Below are positions 1-7,088 of a stretch of DNA of 16,466 nt, piece by piece. The position numbers and the translations under genes were made by a program. This DNA is from Planctomycetia bacterium. Its GTDB lineage: Bacteria; Planctomycetota; PLA2; JAEUHO01. The notes under the pieces were generated by a model. The model was not told the DNA's origin and made no database searches. It saw only the letters and a list, made by a program, of their open reading frames with translations. Location: NCBI GenBank assembly GCA_030618975.1, contig JAUXCH010000026.1:1-16466 (forward strand), written 5' to 3'. Position 1 is the stretch's first letter; each line of letters starts with the position of its first letter.

Positions 1-3
1 ACA

Positions 4-885
4 ATGCGCGACAAATTTTACAGCTGCGAGATCGGCAAGGGGGAGAAGCTCCAGATCCTCGGCCACCACGGGGGGGGCGCGTTCGGGGTGGTGTTCAAGG
101 CGCGCGGCTCCGACACGGGCGCGACGCTCGCCGTGAAGGCGCTCAAACCCGAGCACGGCGCCGACCACGAAGCCCACCAGCGCTTCATCCGCGAGGCCGA
201 GGCCATCCGCAACATCCACCACGAGAACGTGGTGCGGGTACGGGGCGTCGGAGAGCTCGGCGGTACCCCCTTCGTCGCGATGGACTTCGTCCCGGGGCAG
301 ACCCTCGCGTCCCTCCTCCTCCGCGAGGGCACGTTGGAGCCGCGCCGGGCGGCGCACCTGGCGGAGGGCATCGCGCGGGGGCTCGGCGCGATCCACGAGC
401 AGGGCATCGTTCACCGCGACGTGCAGCCTCGCAACCTGCTCGTACGACCCGACGACGTCGTCGTCATCTCCGACTTCGGCACGGCCCGCGACCCTTCGAC
501 GCCGCGACGGACGCTGACCGGCCAGCTCGCCGGCACGCCGGCCTACGTGGCGCCCGAGCTCCTCGCGGACGAGGAGCCGCGCCCGGCCGCCGATCTGTAC
601 GCGCTCGGATCGATCCTGTACGAGATGCTCGCGGGCCTCCCCCCCTTTGCGGGGAGAGACACCTCGGGCACGATCCGCGCCATCCGCGACGAGCCCCCTC
701 CCGACCTGCCGGACGACGTGCCGGAAGAGCTGGCACGCATCGTGAGTCGCTTGCTCGCCAAGCGCCCTGCCGAACGGTACGCCGACGCGGAAACCGTGGC
801 GCAAGCCCTGGCGGCGGTGCGTTGCTCGCTCGCGGGCGAGGACGCCGGGGAAGAGAAGCGACGGCGCCTCGACGACGCACGGTGA
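4..885 (+). CDS. Serine/threonine protein kinase (Hanks/PknB type), soluble, variant catalytic loop
   Basis: This 293-residue protein is a single eukaryote-type kinase domain that phosphorylates Ser/Thr residues of partner proteins. Seen in the sequence: Gly-rich loop GGGAFGVV (residues 23-30), ATP-binding Lys45 in LAVKAL, alpha-C Glu64 in FIREAEAI, HRD at 137-139, Asn144, DFG at 157-159, APE at 183-185 and the helix-F DLYALGSILYEML motif from 197. The usual HRDxKPxN catalytic Lys is Gln here (HRDVQPRN; CAG instead of AAG/AAA), so catalysis may be altered. There is no transmembrane segment or sensor domain; the protein ends in a charged tail (EEKRRRLDDAR). The ATG at position 4 leaves about 18 residues before the Gly loop, which is normal, but the window begins too close for a ribosome binding site to be seen, so a longer N-terminus is possible. 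The family is certain; the substrate is unknown. Confidence 0.9.
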   Translation: MRDKFYSCEIGKGEKLQILGHHGGGAFGVVFKARGSDTGATLAVKALKPEHGADHEAHQRFIREAEAIRNIHHENVVRVRGVGELGGTPFVAMDFVPGQTLASLLLREGTLEPRRAAHLAEGIARGLGAIHEQGIVHRDVQPRNLLVRPDDVVVISDFGTARDPSTPRRTLTGQLAGTPAYVAPELLADEEPRPAADLYALGSILYEMLAGLPPFAGRDTSGTIRAIRDEPPPDLPDDVPEELARIVSRLLAKRPAERYADAETVAQALAAVRCSLAGEDAGEEKRRRLDDAR

Positions 886-895
886 GTCACCTGTC

Positions 896-919
896 CGTCA
901 CGATGAAACGGTCGTGACG
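896..919 (+). terminator. Hairpin 3' of the kinase gene, possible terminator
   Basis: CGTCACGA (896-903) pairs perfectly with TCGTGACG (912-919) around an 8-nt loop, eleven bases after the kinase stop codon. No T-tract follows, so it is either a weak or Rho-assisted terminator, or an 8+8 palindromic protein-binding site. Confidence 0.35.
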
Positions 920-978
920 TTGAGACCGCCGGGACGCGAACGTAGGTTTCTCTTCGCGTGCGCGCTGGCTACCCCCCC

Positions 979-1014
979 AAAAAACCGGGGCCGGACCCTT
1001 GCGGGCCCGGCCCC
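979..1014 (-). terminator. Intrinsic terminator, minus strand (for the thyX-like transcript)
   Basis: Positions 987-998 pair with 1003-1014 (12 pairs, one mismatch, loop TTGC). Read on the minus strand, the stem is followed by GG and then six T (984-979). This is a classical Rho-independent terminator facing left. It lies about 250 bases beyond the thyX-like stop codon. Confidence 0.75.
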
Positions 1015-1263
1015 ACCACCACGAGGGGAGCCGAGGGAGGGTTGGGCAGGAGGAGGGAGGTTGGCTCAACCCTCGTAGCGCACCCATTAATACGACAAAA
1101 AGGGGCCCATGTTGGAGCGAAAGGTCGGTTTTTTGCTTGACCCGTCGCAAGTCGGGCTCTGACAACGACTTCCACGGCGGCCCTCCGGGGCCCTCCCGCG
1201 CCTTCCGTGGCGAGCGGCGCCCGATTTTCCTCGCGGCCGGGCCCCGGGACGCTCCGAACGCCC

Positions 1264-2898
1264 TCAGATGCTTCGCTCCCACGCCTCGGGCGGGAGGCGC
1301 CAGACGGGCACGCCGCAGTAGCGATCGCCCTCCGGACAGGGCGGCGCCCGACCGGCCTGGTGACGGAGCGTGCACGGCGGAAGCAACCACCTGCCGATGC
1401 GCGGATGTACCTCGGCGATCTGTAGCGCCTCGTCGCGGCTCGCCGCCCAGATCTCCTCCTGCGCGTTGTAGCAGAGCCGCATCTTCATCTTGTGGTGCAG
1501 GTTCAGGAGGTCGCCGGACTCCGTGAACCGGATGGCGACCGCGTTGGGCAACAGGTATGCGCGATCCTCGGCGGAGACGCCCAGCGCCTTCAGCCGTCCG
1601 ATCGCGTCCCAGGTCTTCGTCATGCTCCGGTCGTACGAGCGACGGATGGCCTCCTCGGCGAGGACGAGGCCCGGCGTGACGTAGTCGGGAGCGTCGGACA
1701 GGTACGCGGGAAGGCACGGGCGGGAGGCCGGGGTCATCCGGTGGCGCTGGTCCTGGCTGTCCGCGGTGTGGGAGATCCGCTTGCGGAAGGTGTAGGACGG
1801 ATGGTGCAGGGCGCGCGTCAGCTTGCCCAGCGTCGTGACGTTCATCGTCTCGCCGAGCAGGACGTTTCGCGCGGGGTCGAGGACGAGGGCGATGGCGGCA
1901 TCGTCCGAGAGACGATCCTCCGACAGGGCGAGCACGTCCCGGACGGCCTGGGCGAGGGTCTGCTCGCCCCTCGCCTTGTGGTCGACGAGGCGGCTGACGC
2001 GGCCGCCCAAGGCGTCGTCGAACTCTCGGGCCCAGGCGTCGCGTCCTCCCCCTCCCTCCTCGAGCAACCCCGCCGCCTCGTAGAAGGCGAACTCGGGGGT
2101 CTCCTCGAGCGGCAGGGGGTCCTGCAGGATCTTCTCGAAGAGCGGATCGACCTGCAGGAGGAGCCGCACCATCTGCTCGACCACCTGACGCTGCTCCCGC
2201 GGGGCGTCGTAGGTTTCGCAGAGGCGGCGATAGCGGAGAAGCGTGAGCCCGGAGACGGTGTGATACAGGTACGCCTCGGTCGCGACGGGCAGCACGTACC
2301 GGGCGACCTCCTGGGCGCGCTTCTGGATCTCGGCGGCGTACCGGTCCGCCTTCGCGGCCCGCGCCGCGAACCGGCGGAAGTACGCGGCCTCGCACACCGG
2401 CGTCAGGAGCCCGATCAGGCTCTGGTACTCGGCCCTCTGTTCCTCGAGGCGCCCGGCGAAGACCTCCCGGGCCTCCCCGTCCAGCGGGGGGAGGACGAAG
2501 CGCTCGGCCTTCACTTCCACGTACCGCTGGCTCACCTGCTCCGAGTTGTAGAAGGGGTGGCTGTGGAGGAACGTCCAGAGGAACTGGCGAGACACGCCGC
2601 TCAGGGAGAACTGGAAGTGGGCGTGCTGGAGGGTGGTGTGGTGGCCGGCCTCGAAGATGGATCGGGCGATCCGGTCCCTCAGCGCCGTCCGCTTGCGCCG
2701 GGCCTCGGGCGCCAGGTCGGGCGTCGGGGAGACGTCTTCCGTCCGGACGATCCCCCGTGCGGAGTAGCACGTCCGGGCCGTGGCCACGGCGTTCTCGTAC
2801 GGACGGTCGAACGCGTTCACCAGCCGGACGTCCGGCACGGACCCGGACGAGGCGGTTCCGGATGTGGCGTTTCCGGTCGTGGAAGGGGGGATCACCAC
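1264..2898 (-). CDS. ThyX-like protein with two tandem flavin-dependent thymidylate synthase domains
   Basis: ThyX enzymes make dTMP from dUMP using FAD, NADPH and methylene-tetrahydrofolate. This 544-residue protein is twice the usual ThyX length and shows two homologous halves. The first half has FEAGHHTTLQHAHFQFSLSG followed by FYNSEQVSQRYVE, where a normal ThyX has RHRx7S then RY. The second half has ETMNVTTLGKLTRALHHPSY, ADSQDQRHRM, then LLPNAVAIRFTESGDLLNLHHK and RLCYNAQEEIW, matching the ThyX LP...R and AQxEI substrate-binding region. The canonical RHRx7S signature is degenerate in both halves, so thymidylate synthase activity is likely but unproven. The C-terminus has a Cys/His cluster (PPCTLRH...PPCPEGDRYCG). 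Start: GTG at 2898 with GGAG four bases upstream. An in-frame GTG at 2955 would add 19 Arg-rich residues that look non-coding. No neighbour suggests an operon. Confidence 0.8.
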   Translation of the reverse strand: MVIPPSTTGNATSGTASSGSVPDVRLVNAFDRPYENAVATARTCYSARGIVRTEDVSPTPDLAPEARRKRTALRDRIARSIFEAGHHTTLQHAHFQFSLSGVSRQFLWTFLHSHPFYNSEQVSQRYVEVKAERFVLPPLDGEAREVFAGRLEEQRAEYQSLIGLLTPVCEAAYFRRFAARAAKADRYAAEIQKRAQEVARYVLPVATEAYLYHTVSGLTLLRYRRLCETYDAPREQRQVVEQMVRLLLQVDPLFEKILQDPLPLEETPEFAFYEAAGLLEEGGGGRDAWAREFDDALGGRVSRLVDHKARGEQTLAQAVRDVLALSEDRLSDDAAIALVLDPARNVLLGETMNVTTLGKLTRALHHPSYTFRKRISHTADSQDQRHRMTPASRPCLPAYLSDAPDYVTPGLVLAEEAIRRSYDRSMTKTWDAIGRLKALGVSAEDRAYLLPNAVAIRFTESGDLLNLHHKMKMRLCYNAQEEIWAASRDEALQIAEVHPRIGRWLLPPCTLRHQAGRAPPCPEGDRYCGVPVWRLPPEAWERSI

Positions 2899-3187
2899 CA
2901 GTCTCCGACGTCTCCTCTCGACGGGGCGAAGGAACCTAGCAGGGGCAGCCGACACCTCGCGCGGCCACCGGCGACGACCGCGAGGCCCACTTCAGAACAG
3001 CAGGAATCCGGCGAATCCGGCCCGGAATCGGCTGAAATGCCGGGCGCTTTTTCCTTTCCCGGGGGCCGGTTCTGGTAGATTCTGGCGCCCATCGGGTCGT
3101 AGGGCAGGTCAAACGCCTGAATTCCACGCCCGACGGAATGGCCGTGACGGCCGCAACCCAAGATCCTGATAGGAGGCAGAACAGCCC

Positions 3188-3430
3188 ATGGCCGCGAGGA
3201 AGAAGAAGGCTACCAAGAAGAAGGTTGCGAAGAGGAGAGCCTCTCGCGCTACTCAGAAGCTCAACCTGACTGTCGGCTCGAAGGTCAAGGAGACCATCAA
3301 GGGCCACGGGTACCGCATGGCCGGTGATTTCGGCGACGCGCTCAACGCGAAGGTGCACGCCCTCATCAACGACGCGGTCGCGCGCTGCGCGGCGAACAAC
3401 CGCGGCACCGTCCGTCCGCAGGATCTGTAG
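3188..3430 (+). CDS. Small bacterial histone-fold DNA-binding protein with a Lys/Arg-rich N-terminal tail
   Basis: The 80-residue product has a basic tail (residues 1-24, with 12 Lys/Arg, e.g. RKKKATKKKVAKRR) and then one minimal histone fold. The fold reads: helix 1 SKVKETIKGHG (31-41), loop 1 YRMAG, long helix 2 DFGDALNAKVHALINDAVAR (47-66), and loop 2 plus first turn of helix 3 RGTVRPQDL, where the protein stops. The VRPQDL ending matches the L2/helix-3 entry of archaeal and bacterial histones (compare KAEDI/RPEDL), and helix 3 is truncated. The family role is DNA binding or compaction as dimers or higher oligomers; that role here is inferred. A strong Shine-Dalgarno AGGAGG (3171-3176) lies 11 bases before the ATG and a strong terminator follows, consistent with a highly expressed single-gene transcript. 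A weak -10-like TAGATT occurs at 3076-3081 without a clear -35. An HU-like tail protein is an alternative, but the core is not an HU fold. Confidence 0.82.
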   Translation: MAARKKKATKKKVAKRRASRATQKLNLTVGSKVKETIKGHGYRMAGDFGDALNAKVHALINDAVARCAANNRGTVRPQDL

Positions 3431-3489
3431 CCGACGACCGCTCGCACTCGCCTACGCGCCCGCACGAGGGCGCTCGGCGACGCATCACA

Positions 3490-3525
3490 CGGCGGCGCAC
3501 CCCAAGGGGGTGCGACGCCGTTTTT
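3490..3525 (+). terminator. Strong intrinsic terminator of the histone gene
   Basis: Positions 3490-3503 pair with 3507-3520 (13 Watson-Crick pairs and one G-A mismatch; loop AAG), followed by five T (3521-3525). It ends the histone-gene transcript 60 bases after the stop. On the opposite strand no T-tract follows, so it does not obviously serve the epimerase gene coming from the right. Confidence 0.92.
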
Positions 3526-3546
3526 CATCGTGAACGCGCGTTCGGG

Positions 3547-4494
3547 CTATCCGTTCCCGGCAGGCACGGCGGCCAGCAGGTCGCGGACGGCTTCTCGAAC
3601 CCGGCGGCGCGGGGCGAGGCCGGTCAGCGACGCCAGGAGCGACACGTCCGGAACGCGGCGCTGCGGATCCTGGAAGCCCTCGCCGTAGACGCGCGCGAAC
3701 GGGATGTACTCGACCGAGCCGCCCCCCGCCTCTTCGAGGACGATCTTCGCGAGATCGAGGATGGCGACCTCCTCGCGCGTCCCGATGTTCACGACGCGTC
3801 CCGCGGAGGCCGGCGTCTCCGCCAGGGCCAGCACCGCGCGCACGGCGTCGTCCACGTGGAGGAAGCAACGACGCTGCGTCCCGTCGCCGAAGACGGGGAG
3901 CGGCCGACCCTCCCGGGCCGCGGCCACGAAGCGCGGAAGCACCATGCCGTAGCGATCGGACTGGCCGGCGCCGACGACGTTGAAGAGCCGTACGGCGGTG
4001 ACCGGGAGCCGCCGGGTCCGGTGCAGCGCGATCGCGTAGGCTTCGCCCGCGGCCTTGGACAGCGCGTAGACGTCGCGACGCCCGGACGGACGCAGGAGCG
4101 ACGGGTCCTCCTCCTGGAGCGGCCCCTCGCGCCCGGGGCCGTACACCTCGCTGCTGGAGGCGAGGACGACCCGGCGCCCGCGGAGGGCACACGCCTCCAA
4201 CACCGCGGCCGTGCCCAGCACGTTCCGGGACCACGTTCCCGTCGGATCCTGGGCCACGACGCGCGTGCCGACGGCGGCGGCGAAGTGGAGGACCAGGTCG
4301 GCCGACGCGACGGCCTCTCCCACGGCCCCCTGCTCGCGCACGTCCGCGATGACGAGGGAAACGCCGGGCGGAACGTTCGTTCGACGCCCCGTGGAGAGGT
4401 CGTCGAGCGCCACGGTCTCGTGCCCGCGCGCCACGAGGGTCCGCAGCAGGTGGCTTCCGAGGAAGCCCGCACCACCGGTCACGAGAACGCGCAT
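3547..4494 (-). CDS. NAD-dependent nucleotide-sugar epimerase/dehydratase (extended SDR, GalE-like)
   Basis: This 315-residue extended short-chain dehydrogenase acts on nucleotide sugars in the cytoplasm, supplying precursors for surface polysaccharide or glycans. Visible features: TGGAGFLG nucleotide-binding motif (6-13), Asp31 after strand 2 (NAD preference), FAAAVGT (71-77), catalytic SSSEVYG (113-119) and YALSK (Tyr143, Lys147), substrate-site RLFNVVGAGQ (169-178), then FGDGTQRRCFLHVDDAVRA (202-220) and VVNIGTREE. The C-terminal YGEGFQDPQRRVPD motif resembles the epimerase/UDP-glucuronate-decarboxylase group, but the exact substrate cannot be read. The length is normal for the family. The ATG has GGAGG about 12 bases upstream. 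The gene stands alone on the minus strand, with no glycosyltransferases in the window. Confidence 0.88.
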   Translation of the reverse strand: MRVLVTGGAGFLGSHLLRTLVARGHETVALDDLSTGRRTNVPPGVSLVIADVREQGAVGEAVASADLVLHFAAAVGTRVVAQDPTGTWSRNVLGTAAVLEACALRGRRVVLASSSEVYGPGREGPLQEEDPSLLRPSGRRDVYALSKAAGEAYAIALHRTRRLPVTAVRLFNVVGAGQSDRYGMVLPRFVAAAREGRPLPVFGDGTQRRCFLHVDDAVRAVLALAETPASAGRVVNIGTREEVAILDLAKIVLEEAGGGSVEYIPFARVYGEGFQDPQRRVPDVSLLASLTGLAPRRRVREAVRDLLAAVPAGNG

Positions 4495-4642
4495 GGGCGC
4501 AGCGTACCTCCAAGCGGGCCGTGCTCCGCGCTCCCGCCGGACCGCGGTCGTCGTCCCCGCCGTGGACGCCGACCGCCCCCTCCATCTTCCCCCTGTGCAT
4601 GCCCGGGGTTCGCGGATCCCGGGTTGGGGCTACCATTCCGGC

Positions 4643-5683
4643 ATGCTCTCGCGCCGCTTCCTCCTGCCGCTGCTGATCCTCGGCCTCGGGGCATTCCTCG
4701 CCGCCGGGCTCCCCGGACGTGCCGCCGCGGGAGACGGCACGGGCCCCCGCCTGCGCGTGGACCGACTCCAGCACGACTTCGGCGCCGTCGGACAGGAGCA
4801 GGAGTTGGAGACCTCGTTCGAGTACGCCAACGAGGGAGACGCCCCCCTGAAGGGCATCCGCGCCATCGGCGACTGCGGGTGCTACGGCGTCACGGTCTCG
4901 AAGGAGGAGCTGGCGCCCGGGGAGCGCGGCACCCTCCACGTGAAGTTCCGCACGCTTCGGTTCAACGGGCACGTCAAGAAGAGGCTCAAGCTCGTCACCG
5001 CCAACGGAGAGAGGAAGCCGATCGTCGTCAAGCTCCTCCTCGACGTGGTCGCCGGCGTGATCCTCGCGCCCGGTCGGATCTGGTTCGGAGACGTGCTCGT
5101 CGGCTCCTCCCCGGTCAAGACGGTCTACGCCAAGTGGCACACGGAGACGGGGCAGCCCTTCGAGATCACGGGTGTGGAGGTTCCCGGCTACGACTTCGCG
5201 ATCGAGACCGTTCCGTACGAGCAGGGCGCGTGGAAGGGGACGGCGATCCAGTTCGCCTTCAAGGAAGCCCCGCCCCTCGGCATGTTCTCGGCGACGGCCC
5301 TGATCCGCACCGATCACCCGGACTACGCCCGGATCAGCTTGCCCCTCACGGCGCACGTCACCGGCAAGGTCTGGCTCCAGAGCCGGACCGTCTACTTCGG
5401 TTGGGTCCCGAAGGGCAAGTCGAAGCGGACCGCCATCCTGGTGAAGCCCTTCTCGAAGGACGTGGACCTCGGAGAGGTCACGGCCGTGAGCCGGAAGGGA
5501 AGGATCGAGGTCACCGTCGAGAAGGATCCCATGGGGCGCGCGGGTTGGTGGCGTGTCGTCGTCGTGGTGCCCGGGGACGCCGAGGTCGGCAAGCTCGACG
5601 ACGTCCTCGAGATCCGCACACAGGTCCCCGGCGAGGAGAAGACGGAGATCGAGGTGCGCGGGGAGGTGCTCGACGTTGGCTAG
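4643..5683 (+). CDS. Exported protein with DUF1573/ASH-like Ig domains
   Basis: The 346-residue product begins with a clear signal peptide (MLSRRFLLPLLILGLGAF..., cleavage near residue 29 after RAAA), so it is exported. It then has three similar beta-rich units, each opening with a pattern like FGxVxxG: HDFGAVGQEQELETSF (44-59), IWFGDVLVGSSPVKTVY and VYFGWVPKGKSKRTAIL. The first carries the DUF1573 signature, with the GDCGC cysteine pair (Cys78, Cys80) and the LAPGERGTLHVKF strand. Such domains are Ig-like and thought to bind proteins or be structural; no enzymatic role is known. It is the first gene of a tight four-gene unit: its stop overlaps the next start by 8 bases. No clear Shine-Dalgarno precedes the ATG. 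Earlier in-frame codons exist but would place the signal peptide internally. Confidence 0.82.
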   Translation: MLSRRFLLPLLILGLGAFLAAGLPGRAAAGDGTGPRLRVDRLQHDFGAVGQEQELETSFEYANEGDAPLKGIRAIGDCGCYGVTVSKEELAPGERGTLHVKFRTLRFNGHVKKRLKLVTANGERKPIVVKLLLDVVAGVILAPGRIWFGDVLVGSSPVKTVYAKWHTETGQPFEITGVEVPGYDFAIETVPYEQGAWKGTAIQFAFKEAPPLGMFSATALIRTDHPDYARISLPLTAHVTGKVWLQSRTVYFGWVPKGKSKRTAILVKPFSKDVDLGEVTAVSRKGRIEVTVEKDPMGRAGWWRVVVVVPGDAEVGKLDDVLEIRTQVPGEEKTEIEVRGEVLDVG

Positions 5684-6182
5684 ACGGCGGGCACCTCCCC
5701 GGGGACGTCACGGGCGAGGCGGCGACGACGCCCCCGCGCGCAAGAAGAAACGCGGGATCCTCGCCTTCCTGCTCGCCAGCGCCGTGCCCCTCGCCGCGGT
5801 GGGCTTCTGGCTCGCGCAGACGGAGGAGCGGAAGCAGGAGCTCCTCGACAAGGTCCCCTCCGGAGTCGGCGGTCGCGCCATCGCCGCGGGTGTCGCGTTC
5901 GGGACCCTGCTCCTGCTCGCCCGCGTGGCCTTGCCGGCGTTTTTCGGCGCGTCGGGCGCGCTCCGCGGCCTGCTCGTTCGCTTCCGCGAGAAGCCGCGGG
6001 TGCTCCGCGTCCTCCTCTTCCCCGTGGAGTTCCTCGTCTACCTCCTGTGGCTCGGCCTCCAGATGCTCTTCGCGGTCGACGCCTTCCTCATCCTCGTGGC
6101 CGCCGCCGTCGGCCTCCTGCTCGTGATCCGCATCGTGAAGCCGGACATCCTCCCGGGCATCCTGCCCGAGTTCGCGGAGTAG
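5676..6182 (+). CDS. Four-helix integral membrane protein of unknown function
   Basis: This is a 168-residue hydrophobic protein with a basic N-terminal segment (ARRRAPPRGRHGRGG, then ARKKKRG). Four predicted membrane helices lie at about 28-47, 67-88, 109-133 and 135-153, and it ends with the short tail KPDILPGILPEFAE. I do not recognise a family. The start chosen is TTG at 5676, because GGGGAGG (5660-5666) lies 9 bases upstream and the start overlaps the DUF1573-protein stop by 8 bases, indicating translational coupling. An upstream ATG at 5553 would run 130 bases inside the preceding gene and add non-membrane Arg/Ser-rich residues. Only 6 bases separate its stop from aguB, so it is co-transcribed with the putrescine genes, but nothing in the sequence says it transports polyamines. 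Confidence 0.75.
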   Translation: MARRRAPPRGRHGRGGDDAPARKKKRGILAFLLASAVPLAAVGFWLAQTEERKQELLDKVPSGVGGRAIAAGVAFGTLLLLARVALPAFFGASGALRGLLVRFREKPRVLRVLLFPVEFLVYLLWLGLQMLFAVDAFLILVAAAVGLLLVIRIVKPDILPGILPEFAE

Positions 6183-6188
6183 CCCGCC

Positions 6189-7088
6189 ATGAGCGAGTCG
6201 TCCTCGACGCCGGCCTCGACGATCCGCGTCGGCCTGGTGCAGACGCACGCCGAGGCGGACGCGAACTCGAACCTCGCGCGGACGCTCGACCTCGTCGCCG
6301 AAGCAGCCGAGCGCGGCGCGCGGGTCGTCTGCCTCCAGGAGCTGTTTCGAACCCCCTACTTCTGCCAGGCGGAGGACGCGCAGCACTTCCGGCTCGCCGA
6401 GCCGGTCCCGGGCCCCACGACCCGCGCCCTGGGGGAGGCCGCGAAGCGTCACGGCATCACGATCGTCGGCAGCCTGTTCGAAAAGCGCGCCGCCGGGCTC
6501 TTCCACAACACCGCGGTGCTGCTGGGGCCCGACGGCGAGGTCGCGGGCATCTACCGCAAGATGCACATCCCCGACGACCCCCGTTTCTACGAGAAGTTCT
6601 ACTTCACCCCCGGCGACCTCGGCTTCCCTGCCTTCGACACGGCGGCGGGGCGGCTCGGCGTCCTGATCTGTTGGGACCAGTGGTACCCGGAGGCGGCCCG
6701 GCTCACCGCCCTCAAGGGAGCACGCATCCTCTTCTACCCCACGGCCATCGGCACCTGGAGCGGCGAGCTCGAGCAGAGGAGCACCCAGCACGACGCCTGG
6801 CGCACGATGCAGCGCGCGCACGCGATCGCGAACGGCGTGTTCGTCGTCGCCGTGAACCGGGTCGGCGTCGAGGGGGCTCTCCACTTCTGGGGCCGCTCCT
6901 TCGTGGCTCGCCCCGACGGCACCGTGGCCGCCGAGGCGGGCGCCGAGGAGGAGGTCCTCGTCGTCGACTGCGACCTGTCGCACGTGGACGAGGCCCGCGA
7001 GGGCTGGCCCTTCTTCCGCGACCGCCGGATCGACGCCTACGGCGACATCACCAGCCGCTGGCTCGACGACGACGACGACCGTGCCTGA
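6189..7088 (+). CDS. aguB: N-carbamoylputrescine amidase
   Basis: This cytoplasmic nitrilase-superfamily amidase hydrolyses N-carbamoylputrescine to putrescine, CO2 and ammonia. The 299-residue protein has the usual family length and a complete Glu-Lys-Cys triad: Glu51 in CLQELF, Lys124 in YRKMHIPDDP, and Cys161 in LICWDQWYPEAAR. The DDPRFYEKFYFTPGD stretch after the Lys and the WDQWYPE motif are typical of the AguB branch rather than of general omega-amidases. GGAG (6176-6179) is 9 bases before the ATG. Its stop overlaps the aguA GTG start by 8 bases, and the neighbouring agmatine deiminase supplies its substrate, which strongly supports the specific assignment. Confidence 0.93.
   Translation: MSESSSTPASTIRVGLVQTHAEADANSNLARTLDLVAEAAERGARVVCLQELFRTPYFCQAEDAQHFRLAEPVPGPTTRALGEAAKRHGITIVGSLFEKRAAGLFHNTAVLLGPDGEVAGIYRKMHIPDDPRFYEKFYFTPGDLGFPAFDTAAGRLGVLICWDQWYPEAARLTALKGARILFYPTAIGTWSGELEQRSTQHDAWRTMQRAHAIANGVFVVAVNRVGVEGALHFWGRSFVARPDGTVAAEAGAEEEVLVVDCDLSHVDEAREGWPFFRDRRIDAYGDITSRWLDDDDDRA

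Larger units (their letters stand above)
886..1263. other. 378-bp spacer between the kinase and thyX-like genes, no convincing gene
   Basis: Both flanking genes end in this stretch (the kinase from the left, the thyX-like gene from the right). It holds the hairpin at 896-919, the minus-strand terminator at 979-1014, a purine-rich stretch (about 1022-1070) and an AT-richer island near 1085-1135. Short open frames here have no recognisable product and no ribosome binding site. The 250 bases between the thyX-like stop and its apparent terminator could be a long 3' UTR or hold a small minus-strand RNA; I cannot distinguish these. Confidence 0.5.

Noticed and set aside
1088..1096. TAATACGAC, resembling the start of a T7 phage promoter
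   Set aside because: Only the first nine bases match and the rest differs; no phage genes are nearby.
1492..3078. Plus-strand open frame opposite the thyX-like gene
   Set aside because: It is Gly/Leu/Glu-rich without recognisable motifs; the ThyX motifs are on the minus strand.
2899..3187. Possible promoter for the histone gene (TAGATT at 3076-3081) and GAATCCGG repeats at 3004-3020
   Set aside because: No -35 at proper spacing, and the short repeats are too brief to call; mentioned only with the gene.
3485..5356. Minus-strand open frame of 623 codons covering the epimerase in another frame and the DUF1573 gene in antisense
   Set aside because: Its composition is unnatural and both real genes beneath it have clear motifs.
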